A stretch of DNA of 37,170 bases, from positions 1-37,170 of IMG/VR virus record IMGVR_UViG_3300007523_000029, one strand, 5' to 3'. How positions within the stretch are numbered: position 1 is the first letter of the stretch; each line of letters opens with the position of its first letter. A program made the position numbers and the translations under genes. Below, one piece after another: positions 5,821 to 13,653 of this stretch. This DNA is from a virus. The notes under the pieces were generated by a model that worked only from the letters and a program-made list of their open reading frames with translations, searched no databases and was not told where the DNA came from.

Positions 5821-6095
5821 TGGCAAAAACTTCTACAACAATAAAGGCTAATAACTACACAGATCTTCTAGAAAAGATTTCTTCCAGTGGTCTGTTTGAA
5901 ATGACAGACTGCAACGTGGAGATCTGGTGTCCAGAACAATCAGACACCGACGAGGTTGAAAAGATGGTCCACCTGATAGAGTCCATGGTCCACGTTCTCG
6001 ATATCAAGGTTGGCTCCTCAATCGAAGACATGGCTTCAGACACTTACAGGATCACCCTAAAAGAGCCCCCGGCTAAAAACAGATTTACAAAATAA
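5820..6095 (+). CDS. Conserved-looking small protein, unknown function (91 aa)
   Basis: ATG overlaps the stop of the preceding membrane protein by one base, so it belongs to the same operon. The 91-residue product is soluble, with alternating strands and helices (SSGLFEMTDCNVEIWCP, then EVEKMVHLIESMVHVLDIKV), compatible with a small alpha/beta fold. No motif is recognised. Confidence 0.65.
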   Translation: MAKTSTTIKANNYTDLLEKISSSGLFEMTDCNVEIWCPEQSDTDEVEKMVHLIESMVHVLDIKVGSSIEDMASDTYRITLKEPPAKNRFTK

Positions 6096-6117
6096 CGATA
6101 GAAAGACGATATACAAA

Positions 6118-6717
6118 ATGACTACAGAAAATAAATACATCACAAAGAACCAACGTCTACCGCAGGAGATTCACATGGCTTTCCAGCAGACAAAGTCTAA
6201 TCAGGAGAGGCGCGACTTCCTTATCTCGAAACTGGTTGAGGCCAGTTGGACCTTCGAAGCAATCTCTAGTGCATCAGGACTTACTCGCGAGCGTGTTCGA
6301 CAGATTGCTAAATCTAACCTCGAGCTTGCCAGGGAGTTTGGCGTTAGCCTGGACTTCGAGATACCAAGCCCACCGCTTCAGCCAGAGCCGACTAGGCCGG
6401 TCTATATCGAGCCATCGCCCAAGACGCTAGAGCGCTTGCTAGAGCTCCAGCCGTACGCGCAACAGGTTCGCTCGAACGGAACCAAGTACCGCGAAGAGGC
6501 AGAGGAGTACACCGCACTCTTGGATTACGCCCGCACCGTTGAGAAAGTTACTCTCTACCGGTTAGCTAAGCGTCTAGGAATTACTCACGGAGCCATCCGT
6601 TTCCGCTTGGTCCGCTACGGGTACATGGAAGCAGTTACTGCAACTAGCAAGGTCTATAAAACGATCAAAGCTGATAACAGAGTTAAGGTTGGCGACCCAG
6701 TAGTTCGGGAAGACTAG
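6118..6717 (+). CDS. Sigma-region-4-like helix-turn-helix protein (199 aa)
   Basis: Residues about 40-66 (WTFEAISSASGLTRERVRQIAK) resemble the HTH of sigma factor region 4. In that family the RERVRQI helix reads the -35 box. A Pro-rich linker (res 82-100) is followed by a helical stretch, then a second HTH near residues 142-170 (TLYRLAKRLGITHGAIRFRL). Architecture and linker-adjacent helix (ERLLELQPYAQQVRS) parallel the 168-aa protein at 4046. A weak GAAAG ribosome binding site precedes the ATG. Regions 1 and 2 of a real sigma factor are absent, so I read it as a phage DNA-binding regulator, possibly controlling the late genes that start just downstream. Confidence 0.68.
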   Translation: MTTENKYITKNQRLPQEIHMAFQQTKSNQERRDFLISKLVEASWTFEAISSASGLTRERVRQIAKSNLELAREFGVSLDFEIPSPPLQPEPTRPVYIEPSPKTLERLLELQPYAQQVRSNGTKYREEAEEYTALLDYARTVEKVTLYRLAKRLGITHGAIRFRLVRYGYMEAVTATSKVYKTIKADNRVKVGDPVVRED

Positions 6718-6719
6718 TA

Positions 6720-6968
6720 ATGCAAGACCTATCAGAAATGTATAACATACAGGTCATGCAGGAAAGGTTTGGTGCTCTGGTTTCCGCTAGGGTTAACGAG
6801 ATCTTGGCCGGCAAGGCGAAGCAGCTAGACTTTCAGAAAATTGCAAGCATGGTTGACAACCCCGACGTTCAGTCCCTGCTGATGGCAGATGTCATCGCGC
6901 GAGTGGTTTGCGCAAATCTACATAGGACAGACTTCGGACCAGATGCAGCCGAGGAGTCTAGTAAGTAG
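6720..6968 (+). CDS. Small helical protein, unknown function (82 aa)
   Basis: ATG lies two bases after the HTH gene stop, so it is probably co-translated. The product is predominantly helical (RFGALVSARVNEILAGKAKQ, res 15-35; SLLMADVIARVVCANL, res 52-67) with no membrane segment. Last gene before the terminator at 6998. A small partner of the upstream regulator is possible, but no family is recognised. Confidence 0.62.
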   Translation: MQDLSEMYNIQVMQERFGALVSARVNEILAGKAKQLDFQKIASMVDNPDVQSLLMADVIARVVCANLHRTDFGPDAAEESSK

Positions 6969-6997
6969 ACGCAAGTCTGCCATGTTAATGACTCAAG

Positions 6998-7030
6998 CCC
7001 TCTGTAGAGATACAGGGGGTTTTGTTTTTT
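6998..7030 (+). terminator. Terminator between the regulatory and late regions
   Basis: CCCTCTGTA/TACAGGGGG stem (one T-G pair) with a GAGA loop, followed by TTTTTGTTTTTT. Separates the lysis/HTH operon from the late gene block. Confidence 0.88.
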
Positions 7031-7034
7031 AGGA

Positions 7035-7040
7035 TACAAT
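7035..7040 (+). promoter_or_regulatory. -10 box of a second apparently leaderless gene
   Basis: TACAAT ends exactly six bases before the ATG at 7047, the same geometry as TATCAT and ATG at 3025. No Shine-Dalgarno sequence precedes the ATG. No good -35 box is seen because the terminator T-run occupies that place, so the promoter may need an extended -10 box or a phage activator. Confidence 0.5.
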
Positions 7041-7046
7041 GTAGAG

Positions 7047-8789
7047 ATGGTTGATACTCCCGGAGGTCTAGGCGCTAACAAAGGCTATTGGTTGAAGCAG
7101 ATGCGCGACCGTTACGGTAAGTTTCTGGAGGAGCTTGGCGAAGTACTTTTTGAGGTAGAACTAGACGGAGTCCAGGGAACTCAGCACGCGATTGGTATTT
7201 TTATTGGTGCCGTAGACCCCGGCACTATCCGCATCAATGTCCTAGACAATTCAAGGATTCCTAAAGGGGTTTATGTAGTTAAGACAGATCGTGTTACGGC
7301 TATTAAGGCAATTATCCCTCTACCTGGTACAAACACGCCTAAAGATAAGAAGACCCTGGGTGGGCCAAAAGAGGCAGATGCTCCAGAACTGGCACCGGAG
7401 ATTACTGGCTCGGATGCCTTAAAGACTCGGCTTAAGTCCGTTACAACCGCGCTAAAAAAAGAGGGCAGATTCCCTATCCCAAGACTTGGCTTACTCCAAG
7501 AGCTTGGAAAAGACACTGACACTGTAAAAGGTGCAAAGGTTGACTACAAAAAGGTTTTTGATGCAGAGCCGGGGCTACAAGAGCGGTTTAAAGATTTTGA
7601 CAGCATGTGGCAATACGTCTACGATAACTCAGCTGGGACGACTACCCAGTCGCCTAATGATTTAGACGATATTGACCCGGAAGTTAAAATGCTAAACCGA
7701 GCTTACGCCGAGCACATTCTTGGTCTAAAGCCAGATGGTATGATAACAGTTTACAGAAACGCAGTGAACGGGAAAGGCACAGAGTCAGAGTCTGCAGTCG
7801 GCTATGTTTCTCTTGATAAAAACTTTGCGTATGACTACGCGTCTCACCGGGGTAACGTTGCCAAAAATGGCAGATACGAAATTGACGTGAAGCCCGATGA
7901 GTTTCAAGGAATGCTTGGATACAGCCAAGCAGAAGATGAGTATGCCCTAACTATTGGCCGTGGCGTTACAGAGCAAGAGGGTCGCGTCCGTAGAGTTGGA
8001 GATCTTGCAGTGGTCGACCTAGAGGCATCGTGGCTCAAAGACTGGGGTAGAGAAACTTTCAATAGAGGCCAGGGCGGAACTCCTTATCGTCACTTTAGCG
8101 TTGCTGGAACCTTTGACTTCCATGAGGTGGAACCGCTGGGTGAGACGCTTACAGACTTCTTGGATAAGTATGGCCTCGAGGCATCAGCAATTAAATCTAA
8201 ATTCGAGCAACTCCATGGAGAGGGATCATACGGAGATTATAAAAACTCCGGCAACACTCTTAGCTTTGCAAATATAAAAAATTTATTTGTTGAGTTGGAT
8301 AACGGTAAGGTTGGGCTGGACGCGGCTAAAATATTCTCATCGGAAACGGTAGGAGAGAACGCGACTTACAAGAACGATCGGTTTGACAACACCATGAAAA
8401 TGCTTTCAACGCTACAAGAGCTGAGCGGGGAGCCTTTTATGACTCACAAGAGCAGGGACTACAAGCCTAAAGATACAAAGACAGGCATCTTTAACGAGTA
8501 CGACCCAGAACAAAGAACTTCTGACAGTTCGTCCAATGCTGCTGAAGACACGCCTCTAACTGACCTAGGCTTTGACCCTGAAGAAGAGATCACAATTTAC
8601 AGAGGAGTCCCCACAGATGCCGACTCAATTGTTTCGGGCGATTGGGTAACTACGCTGCCCCAACTTGCAAAAGACTACGCTGGAGGTGGCAAGGTAATCT
8701 CTATAAAGGTTAAGGCCAAGGACCTCCTAACTGACCCATCCACCGGTGAAGGCGCATACACTGAAGAGATGCTCTACCGACCTAAGTGA
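7047..8789 (+). CDS. Protein with two ADP-ribosyltransferase-like domains (580 aa)
   Basis: Two ART-like units are visible. The first has Arg237 in TVYRNA, Ser255 in GYVSLDKNFAYDYAS and an ExE-like Glu296-Asp-Glu298 in QAEDEYAL. The second has Arg519 in TIYRGVP, Thr535-536 in GDWVTT with LAKDYAGGG, and Glu573-Glu574 in YTEEMLYRP at the extreme C-terminus. This is the R-S/T-E order of arginine-type ARTs, which transfer ADP-ribose from NAD to target proteins. The N-terminus (res 1-95) has RDRYGKFLEELG, a tag also found in other large proteins here, followed by a beta-rich part. It starts the late block directly before terminase and is probably expressed from a leaderless transcript. A virion-delivered host-modifying enzyme is my inference. 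Activity of each unit is untested. Confidence 0.7.
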   Translation: MVDTPGGLGANKGYWLKQMRDRYGKFLEELGEVLFEVELDGVQGTQHAIGIFIGAVDPGTIRINVLDNSRIPKGVYVVKTDRVTAIKAIIPLPGTNTPKDKKTLGGPKEADAPELAPEITGSDALKTRLKSVTTALKKEGRFPIPRLGLLQELGKDTDTVKGAKVDYKKVFDAEPGLQERFKDFDSMWQYVYDNSAGTTTQSPNDLDDIDPEVKMLNRAYAEHILGLKPDGMITVYRNAVNGKGTESESAVGYVSLDKNFAYDYASHRGNVAKNGRYEIDVKPDEFQGMLGYSQAEDEYALTIGRGVTEQEGRVRRVGDLAVVDLEASWLKDWGRETFNRGQGGTPYRHFSVAGTFDFHEVEPLGETLTDFLDKYGLEASAIKSKFEQLHGEGSYGDYKNSGNTLSFANIKNLFVELDNGKVGLDAAKIFSSETVGENATYKNDRFDNTMKMLSTLQELSGEPFMTHKSRDYKPKDTKTGIFNEYDPEQRTSDSSSNAAEDTPLTDLGFDPEEEITIYRGVPTDADSIVSGDWVTTLPQLAKDYAGGGKVISIKVKAKDLLTDPSTGEGAYTEEMLYRPK

Positions 8790-8809
8790 GAAAGAGATAG
8801 ACTGTAACC

Positions 8810-10231
8810 ATGGCTAAAAGTATTATGGAACTTATTGCTATGCTCCCTCCAGAGGAGCAGGCTGCTGCACTAGAGGGGATTGACCCAGACGCTCTACTCT
8901 GGGACTGGAATGTCTGGGCGCGCCCCGAGCAGCTTCCTCCTACTGACGACTGGAATGTTTGGTTGGTTCTTGCCGGGCGTGGATTTGGAAAAACGAGAAT
9001 GGCCTCCGAGTGGGTTCGCGAGACGGCAAAGTACACAACTGAAGGCCAACGTCGCTTTGCACTTGTTGCTCGTACTGCTGCTGACGTTCGAGACGTAATC
9101 GTCGAGGGAGAATCTGGGATCATAAACGTCTCCCCTCCTTCAGAGAAGCCACACTACGAGCCGTCTAAAAGACGTCTGACTTGGCCCAACGGAAATACTG
9201 CAACCCTCTTTACAGCTGACGAGCCTGATGGTTTGCGTGGACCACAATTTAGTCACGCATGGGGCGACGAAGTTGCCGCTTGGCGGCAGACCCCAGACGC
9301 TGCTGGCATGACTGCTTTTGACAACTTACGAGTCGGTACTCGTCTTGGTAAGAATCCTCAGATCTTGGCCACCACCACCCCTAAGCGGACTCCCCTCCTC
9401 TACAAACTTATTGAAGAATCTCGCACCGACCGAGAGACCGCAGCTAAGGTTGTTGTCACCAAAGGTTCCACAATGGATAACGCTGGAAACTTGTCTGGCG
9501 CATATCTTGAAACTATTATGGGCGTCTACGAAGGCACGTCTCTAGCTCGACAAGAGCTCTACGGAGAGATGCTTGATGACCTAGAAGGAGCGATGTGGAA
9601 TGAAGAATTGGTTGAAGCGGCTAGACACACGAATTACCCTGCTTCTACTCCGTTACGTGTTATCGGCGTCGACCCTTCGGTTGCTGAGAATCCCCGCGAC
9701 GAGTGCGGTATTGTTGTCTGCGCATCTACTGCAGAACACGACCTCTATAAGCGCCATGCTTGGGTTCTTGAAGACGCTTCAATTCATGGTTCCCCAGATA
9801 CCTGGGCCCGTAAAGTTGTGGAAATGGCTCGCAAGTGGGGTTGTCCCGTTGTTGCCGAAGTTAATCAAGGTGGCGCGCTTGTACGAAATGCCATCAATTC
9901 TATTGACCCCAGCGTCAAAGTCCTCGAGGTCCACTCAAAGTACGGAAAACAGCTAAGAGCAGAGCCAATTCTTCTTGCATACGAGCAAGGACGAGTTCAC
10001 CACGTTAATTACCTTCCAGAACTAGAATCTCAGATGTACTCTTGGATCCCAGGAGAGGGTAAATCCCCTGACCGCATCGATGCAATGGTTCACGCTATGA
10101 CTGCTCTACTAATTAAACCACCACCAGGCTTTTCTGGTGGTAAATTGCGTGCAAAAAGCCTCGCAGATCGTAAAATGGGCGTTACCAGGCCAAATACTGG
10201 CAACGTTGGTCGTGTATTTAGGGTTAGGTAG
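8810..10231 (+). CDS. terL: Terminase large subunit (473 aa)
   Basis: The packaging motor: it cuts concatemeric DNA and pumps it into proheads through the portal. The ATPase domain has Walker A AGRGFGKT at residues 55-62 (Lys61), Walker B with Asp153-Glu154 in WGDEVA, and the coupling motif ATTTPKRTP near residues 187-195. The RNase H-like nuclease has Asp288 in GVDPSV and Asp424 in RIDAMVHAM. Full family length. No small terminase subunit is recognisable nearby; the HTH proteins at 4046 or 6118 are possible but unconvincing candidates. The start has a purine-rich AGAAAGAGA upstream. Confidence 0.96.
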   Translation: MAKSIMELIAMLPPEEQAAALEGIDPDALLWDWNVWARPEQLPPTDDWNVWLVLAGRGFGKTRMASEWVRETAKYTTEGQRRFALVARTAADVRDVIVEGESGIINVSPPSEKPHYEPSKRRLTWPNGNTATLFTADEPDGLRGPQFSHAWGDEVAAWRQTPDAAGMTAFDNLRVGTRLGKNPQILATTTPKRTPLLYKLIEESRTDRETAAKVVVTKGSTMDNAGNLSGAYLETIMGVYEGTSLARQELYGEMLDDLEGAMWNEELVEAARHTNYPASTPLRVIGVDPSVAENPRDECGIVVCASTAEHDLYKRHAWVLEDASIHGSPDTWARKVVEMARKWGCPVVAEVNQGGALVRNAINSIDPSVKVLEVHSKYGKQLRAEPILLAYEQGRVHHVNYLPELESQMYSWIPGEGKSPDRIDAMVHAMTALLIKPPPGFSGGKLRAKSLADRKMGVTRPNTGNVGRVFRVR

Positions 10232-10232
10232 C

Positions 10233-10592
10233 TTGAAAATCCTATTCGACAAGTTTCCTTGCCACCTAGCTGCTATGCCGGCTGGTATAGTGGACGATGT
10301 AACCACCATGAGAAGCTTCGAACCGACTAAAGGTTCGACCTATCTAGAGGTAACAAGGGTTGTTGTTACAGAGGATCACGTTTTCATCGCAAAAGACGCA
10401 CCCCAAGGGCCCCAAATAGTGTTTAGGGAGAGATATGACGAGTTCTATGCGTCAGAAGACACTAAAAAAGATTCTTTTGTTGTCACATCATCCGGAAAGA
10501 TGCTAGCATTTAAGAAAGATACAGGCTGCGGATGCGGTTCTCGCCTTCGTGGCTGGAATCCATACAATACAATTAATTCGATGGAGGACTAA
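10233..10592 (+). CDS. Small protein with CGCGSRLRGW motif, unknown function (119 aa)
   Basis: The frame is open far back into terL, but a TTG at 10233, one base after the terL stop and just behind AGGGTTAGG, is the best start; ATG 10275 is an alternative. Residues about 30-85 form a beta-rich domain (TYLEVTRVVVTEDHVFIAKDAP). The C-terminus carries three closely spaced Cys/Gly pairs (DTGCGCGSRLRGWNPY), a motif I recall from small proteins near terminase or portal in actinophages. It may bind metal, but two cysteines alone would need a partner. Its stop overlaps the next start. Confidence 0.68.
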   Translation: MKILFDKFPCHLAAMPAGIVDDVTTMRSFEPTKGSTYLEVTRVVVTEDHVFIAKDAPQGPQIVFRERYDEFYASEDTKKDSFVVTSSGKMLAFKKDTGCGCGSRLRGWNPYNTINSMED

Positions 10593-10882
10593 TGACTATA
10601 GATGCGTTTACTTTTGTAATCCTCGCTCTTGGAGCGTACCGTGCAACTCATTTGATCACAACTGACGCCATTGCGGATGGATTTCGCAATAAAGTTTGGT
10701 CAAAGTTTCCACCAACCACTAAAATCGGGTACTTGATAACGTGCAACTGGTGTACAGGGGTCTGGATGGCGGGCACTTTTGTCGTCGGAGCATCAATTTT
10801 ACCTCAACTTACGTTTGTGGTATCATTAATCTTGGCTATATCCGCCATGATTGGAATTATTTCCGCTTGGATAGAGCGCTAA
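10592..10882 (+). CDS. DUF1360-like membrane protein (96 aa)
   Basis: Starts at an ATG overlapping the preceding stop by one base. The pattern AYRATHLITTDAI, then NKVWS, then LITCNWCTGVWMAG fits the DUF1360 family of small integral membrane proteins, which is common in bacilli and in actinophages between terminase and portal. Hydrophobic segments lie at about residues 5-16, 52-70 and 74-92. The NWCTGVW cysteine motif is typical of the family. Molecular function unknown. Confidence 0.78.
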   Translation: MTIDAFTFVILALGAYRATHLITTDAIADGFRNKVWSKFPPTTKIGYLITCNWCTGVWMAGTFVVGASILPQLTFVVSLILAISAMIGIISAWIER

Positions 10883-10900
10883 ACAGACAGGGAGCCCGTC

Positions 10901-12646
10901 TTGGGTATTTTTAAAAAAGAACCGGCAAAATCAAGGGACTCATGGGCTACTAGTCCAAGTATCCGTGCTGCTTCTCCAAAAAACACTACCCGGATTGCTC
11001 CGGGGGTGTCAGTAGATTCTTTTGGTATCGTCTACGCTGAGCCACAAGTCTTTAACGCCCCTCGAGCAATGACGGCTGCTGCCTCTAGAATTAAGCTGGA
11101 CGACAAGAGCGAAGCTGAGCGTTTTAGGGCTCGTAGGCAGTCTGCATCCACATCTTGGCAAGCCGAGGCGTGGGAGTATTACGACTCAATAGGTGAAATT
11201 AAGTACGCTTTTAACCTAGTTGGGTCTGTTGTTTCTAGAATTAGACTTTATGCCGCAGCTGTGCGCGACCCAAGTGAACCACCCGCCCCTATCTACGATG
11301 TAGAGGTTGTCGATGAGCGTTTAGCTGCTGCAGCAACTCGTGCCCTTGATCGTCTAAGTTCTGCCTATGGTGGTCAGCCTGGATTGCTGAAGGATGCCTC
11401 CCTAAATCTTCAAGTTACTGGAGAGTGCTACCTGGTTCAGGTCCCTGAGCGTTTAGGCTCTGGCCTACCCGAATCGTGGGATATCCGCTCCACAGACGAG
11501 CTGCAGATTGATACCAGAGGAAATTACATAATTAACCCCCGTCGTGATGTTGGCGGAGGCGTTCCATCAATGATGTCTCAGGGGAACCTTGACGCCATTG
11601 CTCTCCCCAAAAGCTCCTTTGTTGGTCGAATTTGGAGGGCTCACCCTCGTTACAGCCAGGAATCTGACTCATCCCTAAGAGGTCTACTAGACCTTTGTGC
11701 CGAACTACTACTACTGAATAGGACTTTCCGTGCGACTGCAAGATCTCGTCTCAACGCTGGTGCTCTTTACCTACCTGATGGTCTATCGGTCGCTGCATCG
11801 CCTGACCCCGACTATCCTTACGATGAAGAAGGTAACTACAACGAGCAGCTTAACCCCGAAGAAGCCGCAGACGACTTCGAAGATCAACTAATCGATGCAA
11901 TGACCACACCGATCAAGGATGAAGACTCCGCGTCTGCTATCGTTCCTTTGATTATCCGTGGTCCAGCAGAGCTTGGCGACAAGATCAAGCAGTTTAAGTT
12001 CGAACGTTCGTTCGACCCAGCTTTAGCTGAGCGCTCCGACCGTGTACTAGAGCGTATCATGCAGGGCCTAGACGTCCCCAAAGACGTTGTAACGGGACTT
12101 GCCAACGTTAAATACTCTAACGCGTTACAGATCGACGAGGCTCTCTATAAGGCTCACATCGAGCCGCTGATGCTTCTCATAGTTGATGCTCTAACAGTTA
12201 TGTACTTGCGCCCATACCTAGTTGCCAACGGCTACTCCGAGGCAGAAGTTTCTAGAGTCTGTATCTGGTACGATCCGTCCCAAGTTGCTACCAGAAATGA
12301 CCGTGCCACGGATGCTGACTCTGGATTTGACAAGATGGCAGTGTCGTTTGATACCTGGCGTCGCGCACATGGGTTCTCCGAGTCAGATGCCCCAGACCCT
12401 GCAGAGCTTGCACTCCGTCTAATTATTGCCAAGGGTATGATAACCCCAGAGTTGACGGAAGGTATGCTAGGAGCAGTGGCACCTGAAGTCATAAAGAAAA
12501 TACGAGAGCAATCACAACAAGATAATGTTGCTCCCATCCCACCAGAAATTGATCAACTACTCTCAGGCGTCCCCGCGGACACCAACCCTGCAGAACCTGG
12601 CGAAGACGCCCCTGCAGGGCCACCACTAGCTGAACCAGAGGCATAA
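10901..12646 (+). CDS. Portal protein (581 aa)
   Basis: Forms the dodecameric ring at one head vertex through which DNA passes. Starts at TTG 10901 behind AGGGAG. Size, position after TerL and the sequence course fit actinophage portals: a hydrophobic wing-region helix (YYDSIGEIKYAFNLVGSVVSRI, res 88-109), a long stem and clip part, and the conserved LERIMQGLDVPKDVVTGLANVKYSNALQID stretch near residues 385-415. Residues 56-61 read AMTAAA, a short motif shared with the protease and capsid proteins that could be a maturation cleavage site. The C-terminus is Pro/Glu-rich and probably disordered. Confidence 0.9.
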   Translation: MGIFKKEPAKSRDSWATSPSIRAASPKNTTRIAPGVSVDSFGIVYAEPQVFNAPRAMTAAASRIKLDDKSEAERFRARRQSASTSWQAEAWEYYDSIGEIKYAFNLVGSVVSRIRLYAAAVRDPSEPPAPIYDVEVVDERLAAAATRALDRLSSAYGGQPGLLKDASLNLQVTGECYLVQVPERLGSGLPESWDIRSTDELQIDTRGNYIINPRRDVGGGVPSMMSQGNLDAIALPKSSFVGRIWRAHPRYSQESDSSLRGLLDLCAELLLLNRTFRATARSRLNAGALYLPDGLSVAASPDPDYPYDEEGNYNEQLNPEEAADDFEDQLIDAMTTPIKDEDSASAIVPLIIRGPAELGDKIKQFKFERSFDPALAERSDRVLERIMQGLDVPKDVVTGLANVKYSNALQIDEALYKAHIEPLMLLIVDALTVMYLRPYLVANGYSEAEVSRVCIWYDPSQVATRNDRATDADSGFDKMAVSFDTWRRAHGFSESDAPDPAELALRLIIAKGMITPELTEGMLGAVAPEVIKKIREQSQQDNVAPIPPEIDQLLSGVPADTNPAEPGEDAPAGPPLAEPEA

Positions 12647-13105
12647 ATGTCACACGAACGAAACCCCGAGCTAGCGTCCAAGTTGGCGCACCTGCTATCA
12701 GACATTGTCACCGCCAAGTTTATCCTTCACGGGTACCATTGGAACGTGCTCGGACCTGATTTTGGCGAGTATCATAAGTTCTTTAAGACTCTCTATAGAA
12801 GTGTTGATGACTCTATAGACCCCCTTGCTGAGAGCATCTTGAAATCCGGATACCCAGCGCCATACCTCTTACTGGACTATGCAGAAATGACTAGTATAAA
12901 AGAAGATCGTCTAGACGGCTCTTCGCCAACTTTCATGCTGCAATCTGCTAAAAGAGTGAACGATCACCTACTAGACGCGCTACTCGGTGTGTTTAAAGAG
13001 GCAGAGATGTGCGACGAGCAGGGACTAATGGACCTACTCGCAGGACGTATTGATATACATAAAACATTCAACTGGCAAATCAAAGCATTTTTAGGATTGA
13101 GATAA
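12647..13105 (+). CDS. Dps-like ferritin (152 aa)
   Basis: The length and pattern of a Dps (DNA-protection during starvation) protein, a 12-mer cage that oxidises and stores iron and shields DNA. Ferroxidase-type residues fall at the same numbers as in Listeria Dps: His31 in GYHWNVLGP, His43 in EYHKFF, Asp58 and Glu62 in SIDPLAESI. The usual Asp47 is Lys47, so the site may be weakened. The C-terminal helix DIHKTFNWQIKAFLGL matches the family end. It begins directly after the portal stop and its stop overlaps the next start, so it is firmly inside the structural operon. It could protect DNA in the virion or in the new host. A purely structural reuse of the fold is also possible. Confidence 0.82.
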   Translation: MSHERNPELASKLAHLLSDIVTAKFILHGYHWNVLGPDFGEYHKFFKTLYRSVDDSIDPLAESILKSGYPAPYLLLDYAEMTSIKEDRLDGSSPTFMLQSAKRVNDHLLDALLGVFKEAEMCDEQGLMDLLAGRIDIHKTFNWQIKAFLGLR

Positions 13106-13593
13106 TGGGTTATTTAGACGAAGTACTTATGGCTTCAGGCGGCTATGGAGCCCCTGCAGAGAACTTGAAGAGGGATAAGAAAAAAGCACCTAAGGGCTAT
13201 CACTACATGCCAGACGGCGAGTTAATGAAGGATTCAGCTCATGAAGCCGCGTCTTTAGAGAAAGACTCCGATGACCCGTGCTGGAAGGGATACGTACAAC
13301 TTGGCACAAAGAAGGGTAAGAACGGTAAAGAAGTTCCTAACTGCGTACCAATCGATCAAGCTTCAGAGGGCGAAACTACGGTGGCCTCCGGTAAGCCAGT
13401 ATCTTCTACTGTATTCACACAAGAAGTATTAGATCACTTAAACAAAAGGTTAGTACTTTCCGGGTCAAACGCTAGTTTAACTTCAGTTAAAGCACTATAC
13501 AGATCTCATGCTTTGAAGCATCCTGCTTTAATTGCTGGTGGCATAGTGGACTCTGCGATGAGTAAAGTTAACGAGTTCCTACTCAATAACTAG
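13105..13593 (+). CDS. Small virion-associated protein with GYHYMPDG and DPCWKGY motifs (162 aa)
   Basis: Overlaps the Dps-like gene by one base. Modules seen: an N-terminal LMASGGYGAPAE, which resembles VASGGHGAPVE in the capsid protein; KAPKGYHYMPDGELMKD (res 28-44); and DPCWKGYVQLGTKKGK with PNCVP (res 56-80), a two-Cys module I recall from actinophage head-region proteins. The last 60 residues are helical. Probably a virion or head-assembly protein. Function not known. Confidence 0.65.
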   Translation: MGYLDEVLMASGGYGAPAENLKRDKKKAPKGYHYMPDGELMKDSAHEAASLEKDSDDPCWKGYVQLGTKKGKNGKEVPNCVPIDQASEGETTVASGKPVSSTVFTQEVLDHLNKRLVLSGSNASLTSVKALYRSHALKHPALIAGGIVDSAMSKVNEFLLNN

Positions 13594-13653
13594 ATACTAA
13601 GATAAAATTTACATAAACCTGATTCATAATCAATATACGTAGGAAGGTTCCCC
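13594..13653. other. 60-base spacer before the giant repeat protein
   Basis: AT-rich spacer with AGGAAGG at 13641-13647, which sets the GTG start at 13654. A TAAAAT box (13603-13608) could be a -10 element, but no -35 partner is visible. Confidence 0.35.

Noticed and set aside
10137-10232. Start of the CGCGSRLRGW protein inside terL
   Set aside because: It would overlap the end of terL by about 95 bases without a ribosome binding site. TTG 10233 is better placed.
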